Shown one piece after another: positions 17,957 to 26,516 of a stretch of 64,000 nucleotides of DNA. The stretch spans positions 558,001 through 622,000 of the forward strand of contig NZ_VSLZ01000001.1 in the NCBI RefSeq assembly GCF_010747475.1. The letters run 5' to 3'. Below the pieces are notes generated by a model, which ran no database searches, was not told the origin of the DNA, and worked only from the letters and a program-made list of their open reading frames with translations. Numbering within the stretch: position 1 is the stretch's first letter; each line of letters opens with the position of its first letter. A program made the translations under genes and the position numbers. The DNA is from Halorussus sp. MSC15.2 (lineage in GTDB: Archaea > Halobacteriota > Halobacteria > Halobacteriales > Haladaptataceae).

Positions 17957-19126
17957 TCAGTGGTTCGCGGACTCGCCCGCGAGTCTGTCGGCGACGCTCT
18001 CCATCCCGTCACTCCCGAGCGCCGAGCGCACGAGCAGGTGGCCGCCGATGGTCGCGGGACTGATGACCGTGTCCGCGCCCGCCCGCTTGAGTTTGACCAC
18101 GTTCTCGCGGTCGGTTGCGGCCGCCACGATGCGCACGTCCGGGTTGAGTTGTCTGGCGGTCAGCACCGCCAGCGCGTCCTCGGCGTCGTTGTTCGTGGCC
18201 GCGACGACGGCCCTCGCTTCCTCGATGGCGACCCGCCTGAGCGGGTCCTCGTCGCTGGGGTCGGCTTTCAGCACCTTGTACCCCCGGTCGGAGAGTTCGG
18301 TCGCGCGCTGTTGGTCGGGCGTGACGACGACGAACTCCACTTGTCCGTCGAGTTCGGTCAGTATCGGTTCGGTCAGGTCGCCGTAGCCGAGGACGACCAC
18401 GTGGTCCTCGAGGAGTTCGAGTTGTGATTCTGTCATTCTTCCGAGTGCGGTCGCGAGGCGCGCTTCGATGGCGGGGCCGAGCAGGGAGGCGAGCGCGACG
18501 GCGAACGTCGTCGCACCGAGGACGACCACCGTCAGGCCGAACAAGCGGGCGGTCTGGGTCGCGGGCGCGGCGTCGCCGTACCCCACGGTACTGGCCGTCA
18601 CGAGCGTGTAGTAGAACGCGTCTAACAGCGTGTTGACCCCGTTGAACTGGTCGGCCAGCGCGTACGTGCCCGCAGTTCCGTACACCAGCACGCCCACGAG
18701 CGCCGCCATGGCGGCCAGTTGGGTGGCCGTGAAGTCCACTTCGCGGTCGAACCGGCGTCTCCCGACGAGAACTATCGGGAGCGCGGCCACCGAGAGGACG
18801 ACCAGCGGGAGCGAGTAGGGACTCGACTGGACCAACCCCTGCGCCGCGGTCAGCGGCAGGAGCAGCACCGTCGAGTACCACGAGAGTCGGAGACCCCGAC
18901 GCATTCCGAGGGCGCTCGCGAGCATCAGGAATCCGGTCAGCGTCCCGGTGAATCCGGCGGTCTCCTTGGCCCACTGTGGAATCTGCCCGCCGAAGAGGTT
19001 CTGGGCCGACGCCGCGGTGAAGCCGATGCTGGAGATGCCGGTCGCTATCGAGAGGACCGCCACCGCCAACGTGAGCGTCACGGTGAGCCGAACGCCGATT
19101 CGGCGTCGCCACGTCGCCGCCTCCAT
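17957..19126 (-). CDS. Potassium channel with RCK (TrkA-N/TrkA-C) domain
   Basis: A 389-residue K+ channel. Six N-terminal hydrophobic helices end with the pore loop, whose selectivity filter TVGYGD is at residues 180-185. A cytoplasmic RCK domain begins near residue 242 (HVVVLGYGDLTEPIL), binds a nucleotide or ion, and continues into an AxxAxTVISP region. The ATG at 19126 is chosen because the frame upstream runs antisense to the neighbouring gene. This is a complete channel polypeptide, so it can form a homotetramer. It is divergent from the TrkA-C pair at 19289. Confidence 0.92.
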   Translation of the reverse strand: MEAATWRRRIGVRLTVTLTLAVAVLSIATGISSIGFTAASAQNLFGGQIPQWAKETAGFTGTLTGFLMLASALGMRRGLRLSWYSTVLLLPLTAAQGLVQSSPYSLPLVVLSVAALPIVLVGRRRFDREVDFTATQLAAMAALVGVLVYGTAGTYALADQFNGVNTLLDAFYYTLVTASTVGYGDAAPATQTARLFGLTVVVLGATTFAVALASLLGPAIEARLATALGRMTESQLELLEDHVVVLGYGDLTEPILTELDGQVEFVVVTPDQQRATELSDRGYKVLKADPSDEDPLRRVAIEEARAVVAATNNDAEDALAVLTARQLNPDVRIVAAATDRENVVKLKRAGADTVISPATIGGHLLVRSALGSDGMESVADRLAGESANH

Positions 19127-19288
19127 ACCGGTCCTGTCGCGGTCACCCCAAATAAACCGTCGGTACTCCGCGGGGACTCGTCGGCGGTCCGACAGTCGGT
19201 CGTCGCTCCGCCGCACCGGACCGTCGGCGGTCCGGTGGCCCCGCGTCGATAGTTCTTTGGGGGTGGTCTGTCTGTCCGGAACGTACGA

Positions 19289-20623
19289 ATGCTCCTCGTC
19301 CCGGACCTCCTCGTCGAACTCCTCCTCGGCATCTACATCGGGGTTCTGACCGCCGTCGTGCCCGCGCTGGTGGCGTGGTCGCTCGGATTCACGTTCAAGT
19401 ACTTCACCGGCGTCACGATTCCCGGGTTCGGTGTTCTGGTGTTCGGGGTCGCCATCGCCGGGATTCAGGGCGGCCTGCTCGGTCTGCTCGACCCCCAGTT
19501 CGTCGCCTCGCCCACGGCGCTGGTCTCGGCGCTCGTCGTGATGATGGCGACGCTCTACGCCCACGCGCAGGGCGACAAGATGGGCGCGGAGTTCCCGCGT
19601 CGGTTCACCGTCCGGGGTCTCCGCGAGCGCGGCCTGTCCGCCGACGCGGTCGAGCGCGTGGGTCGGTTCGGACAGGTCCGGGTGCGGGTGGCGGGCGAGG
19701 TCGGCGACGTGGAGGGGTATCCGCCGCTCCCCGACGACCTCAGGGCGACCCTGCGGGACGGCGAGTGGACCTTCCCCGCCGACCTCCCGCTGTCGGAACT
19801 CGAACTGCGCCTCGAAGAGCGACTCCGGACCGACCACGACCTCGCGGAGGTGTCGGCGAGCATCGACTCGCGCGGTCGGGCGACCGTCAGCGCGGCCCCG
19901 CCAGCGGGCGCGCTCTCGCGGCGGGTCCCGAAGGGCCAGCGCGCGGTCTCGGTGGACGCGCTGGTCCCGACGGGGCTTGCACGTAACGACGAGGTGACGG
20001 TCTCGACGGCCGAGACCACGGTTGACGGAACCGTCCTGAGCGCCCGGTCGGGGGAGAGCGCTTCGGCCCCGCCGACCAGTCGCCCCGCCGCGCTCGACGC
20101 CGACTCGGACGAGGACCCCGACGAGAGCGTTTCGAGCGTGGCCCCGACTGCGAGCGCCGCCGGAGCGCGGGCGACCGGCGGCGACGGCCGGGTGACACTC
20201 GCCGTGCCGCGGCGCGACGCCGAGACCCTACTGGGGACGGAATCGGCCGACCTCCGGGTCCGCGCCCGGGGCACCCGCCGGGAGTTCGAACTCCTCTCGC
20301 TCCTCCGGCGCGACGGCAAGCGAATCCAGCGAGTCGAACTGGCGGCGGGCGGTCCCCTCGACGGCGTGACGCTTGGCGAGGCGGCGCTGCGCGAGCGGTG
20401 GAGCGTCGCGGTGCTGGCGGTCCGGCGCGGCGGAACGTGGACGGTCGCGCCCCGCGGCACGACCCAGCTCGGGGCGGGCGACGAACTCTACGTCGTCGGG
20501 TCCCGCGAGGCGCTGGACCGCTTCGAGGAAGTCGGTCGGAGTCCGAACGCGGCGGAGGCGGGTCGGAGTTCGAGTGACGGGGCGACCGGTCGGCGTTCCG
20601 GCGACTCGGGGGTGAACCGATGA
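19289..20623 (+). CDS. Membrane protein with TrkA-C domain (first of a pair)
   Basis: A 444-residue protein. The first 90 residues hold three membrane helices (VELLLGIYIGVLTAVVPALVA, then IPGFGVLVFGVAIAG and a further helix). Two soluble regions follow, and the C-terminal TrkA-C domain (about residues 330-415) has the typical GVTLGEAALRERWSVAVLAVRR and GAGDELYVVGSREALDRFEE. Residues 245-300 are an acidic, Ser/Ala-rich linker. It lacks a TrkA-N nucleotide-binding domain and a pore loop. It is likely a regulatory or transport-associated protein of K+ handling. Its stop overlaps the next gene. Confidence 0.8.
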   Translation: MLLVPDLLVELLLGIYIGVLTAVVPALVAWSLGFTFKYFTGVTIPGFGVLVFGVAIAGIQGGLLGLLDPQFVASPTALVSALVVMMATLYAHAQGDKMGAEFPRRFTVRGLRERGLSADAVERVGRFGQVRVRVAGEVGDVEGYPPLPDDLRATLRDGEWTFPADLPLSELELRLEERLRTDHDLAEVSASIDSRGRATVSAAPPAGALSRRVPKGQRAVSVDALVPTGLARNDEVTVSTAETTVDGTVLSARSGESASAPPTSRPAALDADSDEDPDESVSSVAPTASAAGARATGGDGRVTLAVPRRDAETLLGTESADLRVRARGTRREFELLSLLRRDGKRIQRVELAAGGPLDGVTLGEAALRERWSVAVLAVRRGGTWTVAPRGTTQLGAGDELYVVGSREALDRFEEVGRSPNAAEAGRSSSDGATGRRSGDSGVNR

Positions 20624-21804
20624 GTCTCCTCGCCGCACTCGAACGCCCGGCGATGGCGGTCCTGCGCGTGGTCGGTCTCTCGCTGCTCGCCGGAGGCGTG
20701 GCCACCGTGGCGGGCGTGGGCTACCGGTCGTACACCCACGAGGAGATGCCGGAGGGGTTGGCCGTGCTGGTCGGCACGGGCGTCGTGGGCGCGTGGCTGA
20801 ACACCACCACGGCGCTCCGGCAGTTCCTCAGCACCGGAGAGGCCGGACCGACGCCCGAAACCGCGCTCGTCAACGTCGCTGCGTTCGTCTTCGGTGCGGC
20901 GGCGGCCGCAATCGGCGCACGGTCGGGCGCTCGAATCCTCGCGGACGTGGTCGGTTTCGACGCCGAGGTGAGTCGGTTCGTGGGGTCCGTGGGTCGGTTC
21001 GTCGCGGTCGAACTCCCCGAGGGAATCGAGGACATCGACGGCTACGAACCCCTCGACGCCGCGACGCGCGAGACCATCGCGGGCAAGACGCTCCGGTTCC
21101 CCCGCGGACTGTCTCGCGCCGAACTCACCGAGCGCCTCGCCGAGCGACTCCGCGACGACTACGGTGCTGGTCACGTGGACGTGGAACTCGCCGACGACGG
21201 CACCGTCGAGTTCCTCGCGGTCGGCGGACGGGTGTCGGGACTCGGGCCGACGCTCGCGCCGGGGACGGTCGCAGTCGCGGTCCGAGCGGACCCGGCGTTC
21301 GGTGCCAGCGCGGGCGACTTCGTGCAGGTGTGGCGGCGCGCCTCGTCGACGGAGGGCGAGGCGGACGCCGCCCCCGAGCGCGTCGCCACGGCCGAACTCC
21401 GGGCGGCGGTGGACGACGTGGCGACCCTCGCACTCGACGCCGCCGACGCGGCCCGCCTCGACCGCGACGCCGAGTATCGCCTCGTGACGCTCCCGGCGGA
21501 ACTCCGCGCGGACCGGGAGTTCTCCGCGCGCCTCCGCGCGGCGGACGAGACGTTCGGCGCGGTCACCCTCTCCGAAGCGAGTCCGCTGGTCGGCGCGCCG
21601 GTGGCGAGCATCGACGCGACGGTGGTCGCGGTGCGCGACGCGACGGGCGTGGAGACGATTCCGGCCGACGACCGCCGTCTCGCGCCCGACGACACTATCT
21701 ACGTGGTCGGGCGGCCCGACACGCTCCGACGCATCGAGGCCGCGGCGAGCGAGGCGACGCCGACGGATAGCGAGAGCGAGGCGACGGTCTCCGGCCGGAA
21801 GTGA
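20620..21804 (+). CDS. Membrane protein with TrkA-C domain (second of a pair)
   Basis: A 394-residue protein with the same plan as its upstream neighbour: three N-terminal helices (about residues 15-35, 45-70 and 80-105), a middle region, and a C-terminal TrkA-C domain with VTLSEASPLVGAPVASIDA and APDDTIYVVGRPDTLRRIE. The two are probably ancient paralogues that act together, since the ATG at 20620 overlaps the previous stop by four bases. No enzyme motif is present. Role inferred only from the TrkA-C fold and the adjacent K+ channel. Confidence 0.8.
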   Translation: MSLLAALERPAMAVLRVVGLSLLAGGVATVAGVGYRSYTHEEMPEGLAVLVGTGVVGAWLNTTTALRQFLSTGEAGPTPETALVNVAAFVFGAAAAAIGARSGARILADVVGFDAEVSRFVGSVGRFVAVELPEGIEDIDGYEPLDAATRETIAGKTLRFPRGLSRAELTERLAERLRDDYGAGHVDVELADDGTVEFLAVGGRVSGLGPTLAPGTVAVAVRADPAFGASAGDFVQVWRRASSTEGEADAAPERVATAELRAAVDDVATLALDAADAARLDRDAEYRLVTLPAELRADREFSARLRAADETFGAVTLSEASPLVGAPVASIDATVVAVRDATGVETIPADDRRLAPDDTIYVVGRPDTLRRIEAAASEATPTDSESEATVSGRK

Positions 21805-21937
21805 GCTATTCGTCCGTCCTTCTGCGCGTTCGCGGTCCGCGGCGGATGCGCTCTTTCGTGACCCGCACGTTGCCGACCGGTCTCCGTCTCCCTTCGGGAG
21901 CGATGGAACAAAGGCCGACCGACCCGAAGGTCCCGAC

Positions 21938-22213
21938 ATGGAGTGGAAGTTGTTCGCCGACCTCGCCGAAATCGCGGGCGGGAAGCAGGTGGAAGTCGAA
22001 ACCGGTCCCGGCGAGACGGTCGGCGCGGCGCTGGCGGAACTGGTCGCCGAACACCCGGACCTCGAAGCGCGCATCTACGACGAGGACGGCGACCTGCGCG
22101 ACCACATCAACGTCCTCCGGAACGGGACGAACGTCCACACCGAGGACGGACTCGACACGGAACTCGAAGACGGCGACGAACTCGCGCTGTTTCCCCCGGT
22201 CAGCGGCGGGTGA
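21938..22213 (+). CDS. samp1: Small archaeal modifier protein 1 (ubiquitin-like, MoaD family)
   Basis: A 91-residue beta-grasp protein ending in the diglycine PPVSGG required for activation. MEWKLFADLAEIAGG at the start, DHINVLRNG in the middle and GDELALFPPVSGG at the end closely match Haloferax SAMP1. It should be adenylated by the E1-like UbaA and attached to lysines on target proteins. It may also serve sulfur transfer for molybdopterin, as MoaD does. A JAMM protease of the type that removes SAMPs is encoded at 39106-39557, and a MoaB at 36761-37420. Confidence 0.92.
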   Translation: MEWKLFADLAEIAGGKQVEVETGPGETVGAALAELVAEHPDLEARIYDEDGDLRDHINVLRNGTNVHTEDGLDTELEDGDELALFPPVSGG

Positions 22214-22321
22214 CCCGGCCCGGAGACAGTCGCCCCGCTCTCCCGGCGTAGGGAGCGCCTGAACTCCGGGAGGCGTCGCTTTCTCTCCGGTCGTCCCAGC
22301 CAGAAGTTCTTAACGGCGGGG

Positions 22322-22339
22322 TCCGTTACTCGTAACGGA
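22322..22339. repeat. Inverted repeat immediately before a start codon
   Basis: A perfect inverted repeat, tccgtta / taacgga with a four-base spacer, ends one base before the ATG at 22341. A TATA-like element (gttcttaac, 22306-22314) lies about 30 bases before the same ATG, so the repeat covers the expected transcription start. It could be a repressor operator or, if transcribed, a start-blocking hairpin. Confidence 0.5.
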
Positions 22340-22340
22340 T

Positions 22341-23576
22341 ATGGGGTCGGGGGACTCCGGAAACGACACGCTCGACGAGTTGGTGCCCGAGCATCGCTCG
22401 CTCGACACGCTGATACCCGGCGACCGGAGCACGCCGTCGTCGCTCGGCGAGCGCGTGGCTCACTGGTTCCTCTTGCGCGGTAAGCGGGCGCACGTCACGC
22501 TGGTCCTGTTGGTCGCCGTCCTCGTCGTCCTGTTGCTGCTGTCGGTCGTGCGACCGGTGGACGTGTACGCGCTCCTCAACGACACGAACACGGTTCAGAC
22601 GCTGTTCAACACGCTGTTGAGCGGCATGATTCTGCTGGTCTCCGTGGTCGTCTCCATCAACTCCATCGTCCTCTCCGAGGAGATAACCGACATCGAACAC
22701 CAGCGCGAGCGAATCGACGCCTCGATTCGGTACCGCGGGCAGATAGAGCAGTTCATCGAGGGCGACGTGAGTCCGGCGCGTCCGGCCGAGTTCCTCCGGG
22801 CCATCCTCAAGATAATCGACCAGCAGTCCTCGACGCTCGCCGACATCGCGGCCCGGAGCGACGACGAAGAGTTCCGCAGGGAGGCAAAGACCTTCTCGGA
22901 CAACATCACCGACGAGGCCGAGCGCGCGGGCGAGACGCTGACCGACGCCCAGTTCGGCACCTTCAGAGTCCTGCTCGCGGGTCTGAACTACGACTACTCG
23001 TGGCAACTCCACGTCGCCCGCCGGTTCCAGCGCAAGTACGGCGAGGGACTGGACGACGACGAGCAGGCGGCGATAGAGGACATCGTGGAGACGCTGAAGG
23101 TGTTCGCCACCGGCCGGGAGTACTTCAAGTCGCTGTACTACAAGCGCGAGTTCGCTCACCTGTCGAGTCGGTTGCTCTACGTCTCGCTGCCCGCCATCAT
23201 CGTCACGTCCTACGTCCTGCTGGCGCTCGACACCAACCTCTTCCCGCAGGTGTCGCTGTTCGCGCTGTCGCCGCTGATGATATTCGTCAGCGTCGCCTAC
23301 ACCATCGCGCTCGTTCCGTACCTGATGCTCACCGCGTACGTCCTCCGCGCGATGGCGGTGACGCTCCGGACCCTCGCCTCCGGTCCGTTCATCCTCGAAT
23401 CGGGCGGCGGGTTCGAGAACTTCGACTGGGAGGAGGACGACGTCGAGGTGTCGGACCCGAACATCCCCACGGAACACGACGAACGGACCGCCGACGAACG
23501 CACGGACGACGAGCAGGAAGACGAACGGGCGGCCGAGAAGAAGCGCACCGACGAGCGAACTGCCGAAGACGATTAG
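22341..23576 (+). CDS. Membrane protein of an unnamed haloarchaeal family (copy 1)
   Basis: A 411-residue protein. Two membrane helices near residues 48-70 and 88-110 flank a short loop. A soluble helical region of about 150 residues follows (IEHQRERIDASIRYRGQ, then DAQFGTFRVLLAGLNYDYSW), then two more helices near 275-300 and 308-345, and a charged C-terminal tail of about 45 residues rich in Asp, Glu and Arg. I do not recognise the family. A clear paralogue lies at 39662-40666 with the same layout. No catalytic motif is visible. Confidence 0.85.
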   Translation: MGSGDSGNDTLDELVPEHRSLDTLIPGDRSTPSSLGERVAHWFLLRGKRAHVTLVLLVAVLVVLLLLSVVRPVDVYALLNDTNTVQTLFNTLLSGMILLVSVVVSINSIVLSEEITDIEHQRERIDASIRYRGQIEQFIEGDVSPARPAEFLRAILKIIDQQSSTLADIAARSDDEEFRREAKTFSDNITDEAERAGETLTDAQFGTFRVLLAGLNYDYSWQLHVARRFQRKYGEGLDDDEQAAIEDIVETLKVFATGREYFKSLYYKREFAHLSSRLLYVSLPAIIVTSYVLLALDTNLFPQVSLFALSPLMIFVSVAYTIALVPYLMLTAYVLRAMAVTLRTLASGPFILESGGGFENFDWEEDDVEVSDPNIPTEHDERTADERTDDEQEDERAAEKKRTDERTAEDD

Positions 23577-24493
23577 CGCGTGAGGTCCGCCGCGAGCACG
23601 AAGTCGGGTTCGTCGGAGACTTCGACCCGGCAGAGCGCGGCGTCGCTGACCGCCCGGACCGTCTCGGGTATCAGCATCCGGACGCGGTCGGCCCCGCGGT
23701 CGGCGGCGTCGCGGGCGACGGCGTCGAACAGCGCGTCCGCGCTGGCCGCGTCCTCCCACGCGCCGACGCCGTACTCGACCCATCGGTCGGTCTCGTCGCT
23801 GTCGACGGCCGCGTCCTCGGCCGGGCGCTCGTACTCCCGGACCCTGTGGGTGAACCCTCTCGTCCCGTCGTCCTGCACGACGAACAGGCCGCCGTCGTCG
23901 GCCGCGGCCCGGAGGTGGTCGCGCGTGAGTTGGGAGACCGCCCACGTCTCCTCGTCGTCGAGCGCCAGACCGCGGAGGTGGTCGCGGGCGTCGCCGCCGG
24001 TCCAGAACCGCCACGCCGCCTCGGGGTCGGCGGTGATTTCCGCGTCGGGGTCGGCGTCCGGGTCGGGGTCGGGGAGCGCCCACCGGAACTCCGTGGCGGG
24101 GTCGTAGCCGGTCGCCCGCGACTGGCCGAGACCGGGGACGTTCCACGAGAACACCATGTTGCGCATCACGGTCGCGCCCTGCTCGCGCGCCCACGAGAAC
24201 AGGTCCTCGGTCATGCGACTCGCGACGCCGCGCCCGCGGAACTCGGGGTTGACTCGCATCCCCTGCCCCCACGACTCCCAGTCCGAGAGCAGGACGCACT
24301 GGACGATGCCCGCGATGTCGTCGCCCGCGTCGGCGACCACGGTCCGGCGGTCGTCGCCGTCTATCCAGTCGTGGTAGATGTCCGGGATGTAGTCGCCGCC
24401 CTCCCGGTCGGGCCACGTGTTCTGGGTGAACGCCGCTATCTGCTCGTAGTCCTCGTGGCGGGCCTCCCGCAACTGAATCGTCGCGCCCGTCAT
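23573..24493 (-). CDS. GNAT-family acetyltransferase
   Basis: A 306-residue protein starting at the ATG at 24493. The N-terminal half is a GNAT domain: IQLREARHEDYEQIAAF opens it and the acetyl-CoA loop is RVNPEFRGRGVASRM near residues 80-94. A C-terminal half of about 150 residues, perhaps a second degenerate GNAT domain, follows (LFVVQDDGTRGFTHRVREYE). The substrate is unknown. It begins two bases after the gatD stop, so the two form an operon. Its stop overlaps that of the convergent membrane protein gene by TTAG (23573-23576). Confidence 0.85.
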   Translation of the reverse strand: MTGATIQLREARHEDYEQIAAFTQNTWPDREGGDYIPDIYHDWIDGDDRRTVVADAGDDIAGIVQCVLLSDWESWGQGMRVNPEFRGRGVASRMTEDLFSWAREQGATVMRNMVFSWNVPGLGQSRATGYDPATEFRWALPDPDPDADPDAEITADPEAAWRFWTGGDARDHLRGLALDDEETWAVSQLTRDHLRAAADDGGLFVVQDDGTRGFTHRVREYERPAEDAAVDSDETDRWVEYGVGAWEDAASADALFDAVARDAADRGADRVRMLIPETVRAVSDAALCRVEVSDEPDFVLAADLTR

Positions 24494-24495
24494 GC

Positions 24496-25742
24496 TCACT
24501 CCCACGGGACCGACCGCTCGGTGATTTCGCCAGCGATGGGGGTCCGCACGGTCGCCTCGGGGTCGTCGCTGTTGGCCAGCGACCACATCAACTTGACCTT
24601 CGCGGTGCCGGGGAGCATGTCCTCGCCCTCCACGACGCCCGCGTCGAGCAGGTCTCGGCCGGTGTCGTACACCCGGTCGCAGACCCGGCCCTCGATGCAC
24701 TGGCTGGTCATGACGACCGTGGTGCCCGAATCGACCAACTCCGCGATGCGGTCGGTCCAGTCCGAGTGGACGTGGCCCAGTCCGGTGCCTTCGAGGACGA
24801 GGCCCGCCTTGCCCTCGGCGAGGTCGAGCGCGGACTCGTCCATACCGGGCGTGAACTTCAGCAGTTCCACGTCGGACTCCAGTTCCGGCGCGATGTCGAG
24901 GTCCGTCTCGCCGCGCTCGGCGTAGTCGCGCCGAACGTGACTTCTGGCTCGTCGCCGCCGTACGCGACTTCGCCGAGGGGCTTGCGGCCCACCGTCTCGA
25001 AGGCGTCCCGGCGCGAGGTGTGATTCTTCCGGACCCGCGTCCCGCGGTGGAGCGCGCACACGTCGTCGCTCTCGGTCGCGTGCATGCAGACCATGACCTC
25101 CGCGGCGTCGGCCTTGGCGGCCTCGACGGCGCAGACCGCGTTCATCACGTTGTCCGAGGAGGGTCGGTCCGCCGAGCGCTGGCTCCCGGTGAAGACGATG
25201 GGGACCGGCGTGTCGAGCACGAACGACAGCGCGCTCGCGGTGAACTGCATCGTGTCGGTGCCGTGCATCACGACCACGCCGTCCGCGCCCGCCTCTATCT
25301 CCTCGTAGACCGCCTCCGCGAGGTCGCGCCACACGTCGGGGGTCATGTTCTCGCTGAGGATGTTGGCGACGACGCGCCCGCGGTAGTTCGCTCGGCCCGC
25401 GAGGTCCGGGACCGCCCGCAGCACGTCCTCGGCGTCGAACTGCGCGGTCACCGCGCCGGTTCGGTAGTCCACCGTCGAGGCGATGGTACCGCCGGTGGAG
25501 ATGAGCGAGACGGTCGGGAGGTCGGGGTCGAACTCGACTTCGGAGGACTCCTCGGTGTCACCCTCTTCGATGTCGTAGACGTCGCTTTCGAGGACGTCCA
25601 CGTCGGCGTCGGCCCTGTCGATACCGACGTTGTAGCCGCCCTCCAGCTTGACGACGAGGTTCTGGCTCGTCGAGGAAGGGAGCAGTACGCCCTCGTAGGT
25701 CTGGTCGGCCCGCTGGACGCGGACGCGGTCGCCGGGATTCAT
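24496..25742 (-). pseudogene. gatD: Glutamyl-tRNA(Gln) amidotransferase subunit D, interrupted by a frameshift
   Basis: GatD makes ammonia from glutamine or asparagine for the GatDE complex, which converts Glu-tRNA(Gln) to Gln-tRNA(Gln). The N-terminal frame starts at 25742 (MNPGDRVRVQRADQTYEGV) and has the asparaginase motifs STGGTIAS and VVMHGTDTM, followed by FTGSQRS. At about 24925-24936 the reading leaves frame after GDEPEVTF; the correct continuation, RDYAERGETDLDIAPELESD through GEITERSVPWE, is in the next frame. One missing base, most simply one C or G after the TTC codon, explains it. GatD is essential in archaea that lack GlnRS, so a sequencing error is as likely as a true lesion. 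Confidence 0.9.
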
Positions 25743-25950
25743 ACCACGAGGTACCGGCGCGCCGGACTTGAAACCATCTTTTCGGCGCGTGGGGACGATT
25801 TGCCGACGGCGAGACGACGAGTCGGGTCTACGCGGGGATTCCGAGCGCACCGTCCCCGGTTCTGACGTTCCACCCCGTCGGACCCGGGTTTTATCCGAGA
25901 CTACTCACGGTACGGAAAGACCCATTACCTCGGCCGTCTCACATTCTCGT

Positions 25951-26448
25951 ATGCCTCAGCGCTCCGACCAGCGCACGCGCGACTCGGTCGCGGACGACTT
26001 CACCGACGTTCTCGGTGACGACTCCGCGGACGCCGAGTCCCAGTCGCCCGAACCGTCGTCGTTCCTCCAGCGCGCCAAGCACCGCGCCGTCGGCATCTTC
26101 TCGCCGCGCCTGTTCCTCTACGCGCTCGTCCTGCTCGGCGGCGGGACGGTCGCCGGGAACGCCTTCATCCCGCTTCCGTTCCTCGACAACCTCGCGGGAC
26201 TGCTCGGCGCGTTCGCCGGGGCGTTCGTCCTCGGACTGGCGGTCGAACGCTCGACTATCGTCGAATCGGCCGCCGCGGGCGCGGTCGCGGCGGGAATCAC
26301 GGTGATGCTCGGTCACTTCGCGCTGACCGCCTTCGGCGGGATGGGCGTGCCGCTCGTGGCGTTCGGCGCGGGGACCGGTCTCGTGGCGGGCGCGCTCGGA
26401 GCCTACTTCGGCGGCGACCTCCGAGACGGCCTGACGACCGACATCTGA
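25951..26448 (+). CDS. Haloarchaeal membrane protein, function unknown
   Basis: A 165-residue protein from the ATG at 25951. The first 55 residues are acidic and polar. Then come four hydrophobic helices: LFLYALVLLGGGTVAG, LLGAFAGAFVLGLAVE, AAGAVAAGITVMLGHF and a Gly-rich final one, LVAFGAGTGLVAGALGAYFGG. The glycine-rich helices recall small pore-like or DUF456-type proteins, but I cannot place it. It is divergent from gatD. A tttta element at 25890-25896 lies too far upstream to be a leaderless promoter. Confidence 0.75.
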   Translation: MPQRSDQRTRDSVADDFTDVLGDDSADAESQSPEPSSFLQRAKHRAVGIFSPRLFLYALVLLGGGTVAGNAFIPLPFLDNLAGLLGAFAGAFVLGLAVERSTIVESAAAGAVAAGITVMLGHFALTAFGGMGVPLVAFGAGTGLVAGALGAYFGGDLRDGLTTDI

Positions 26449-26516
26449 CGCTTCGAGGAACCGCTTCGGCACGCGATGGTCGTCTCTCAGAATCCGCCCG
26501 CCAGTGTCTACTCACG

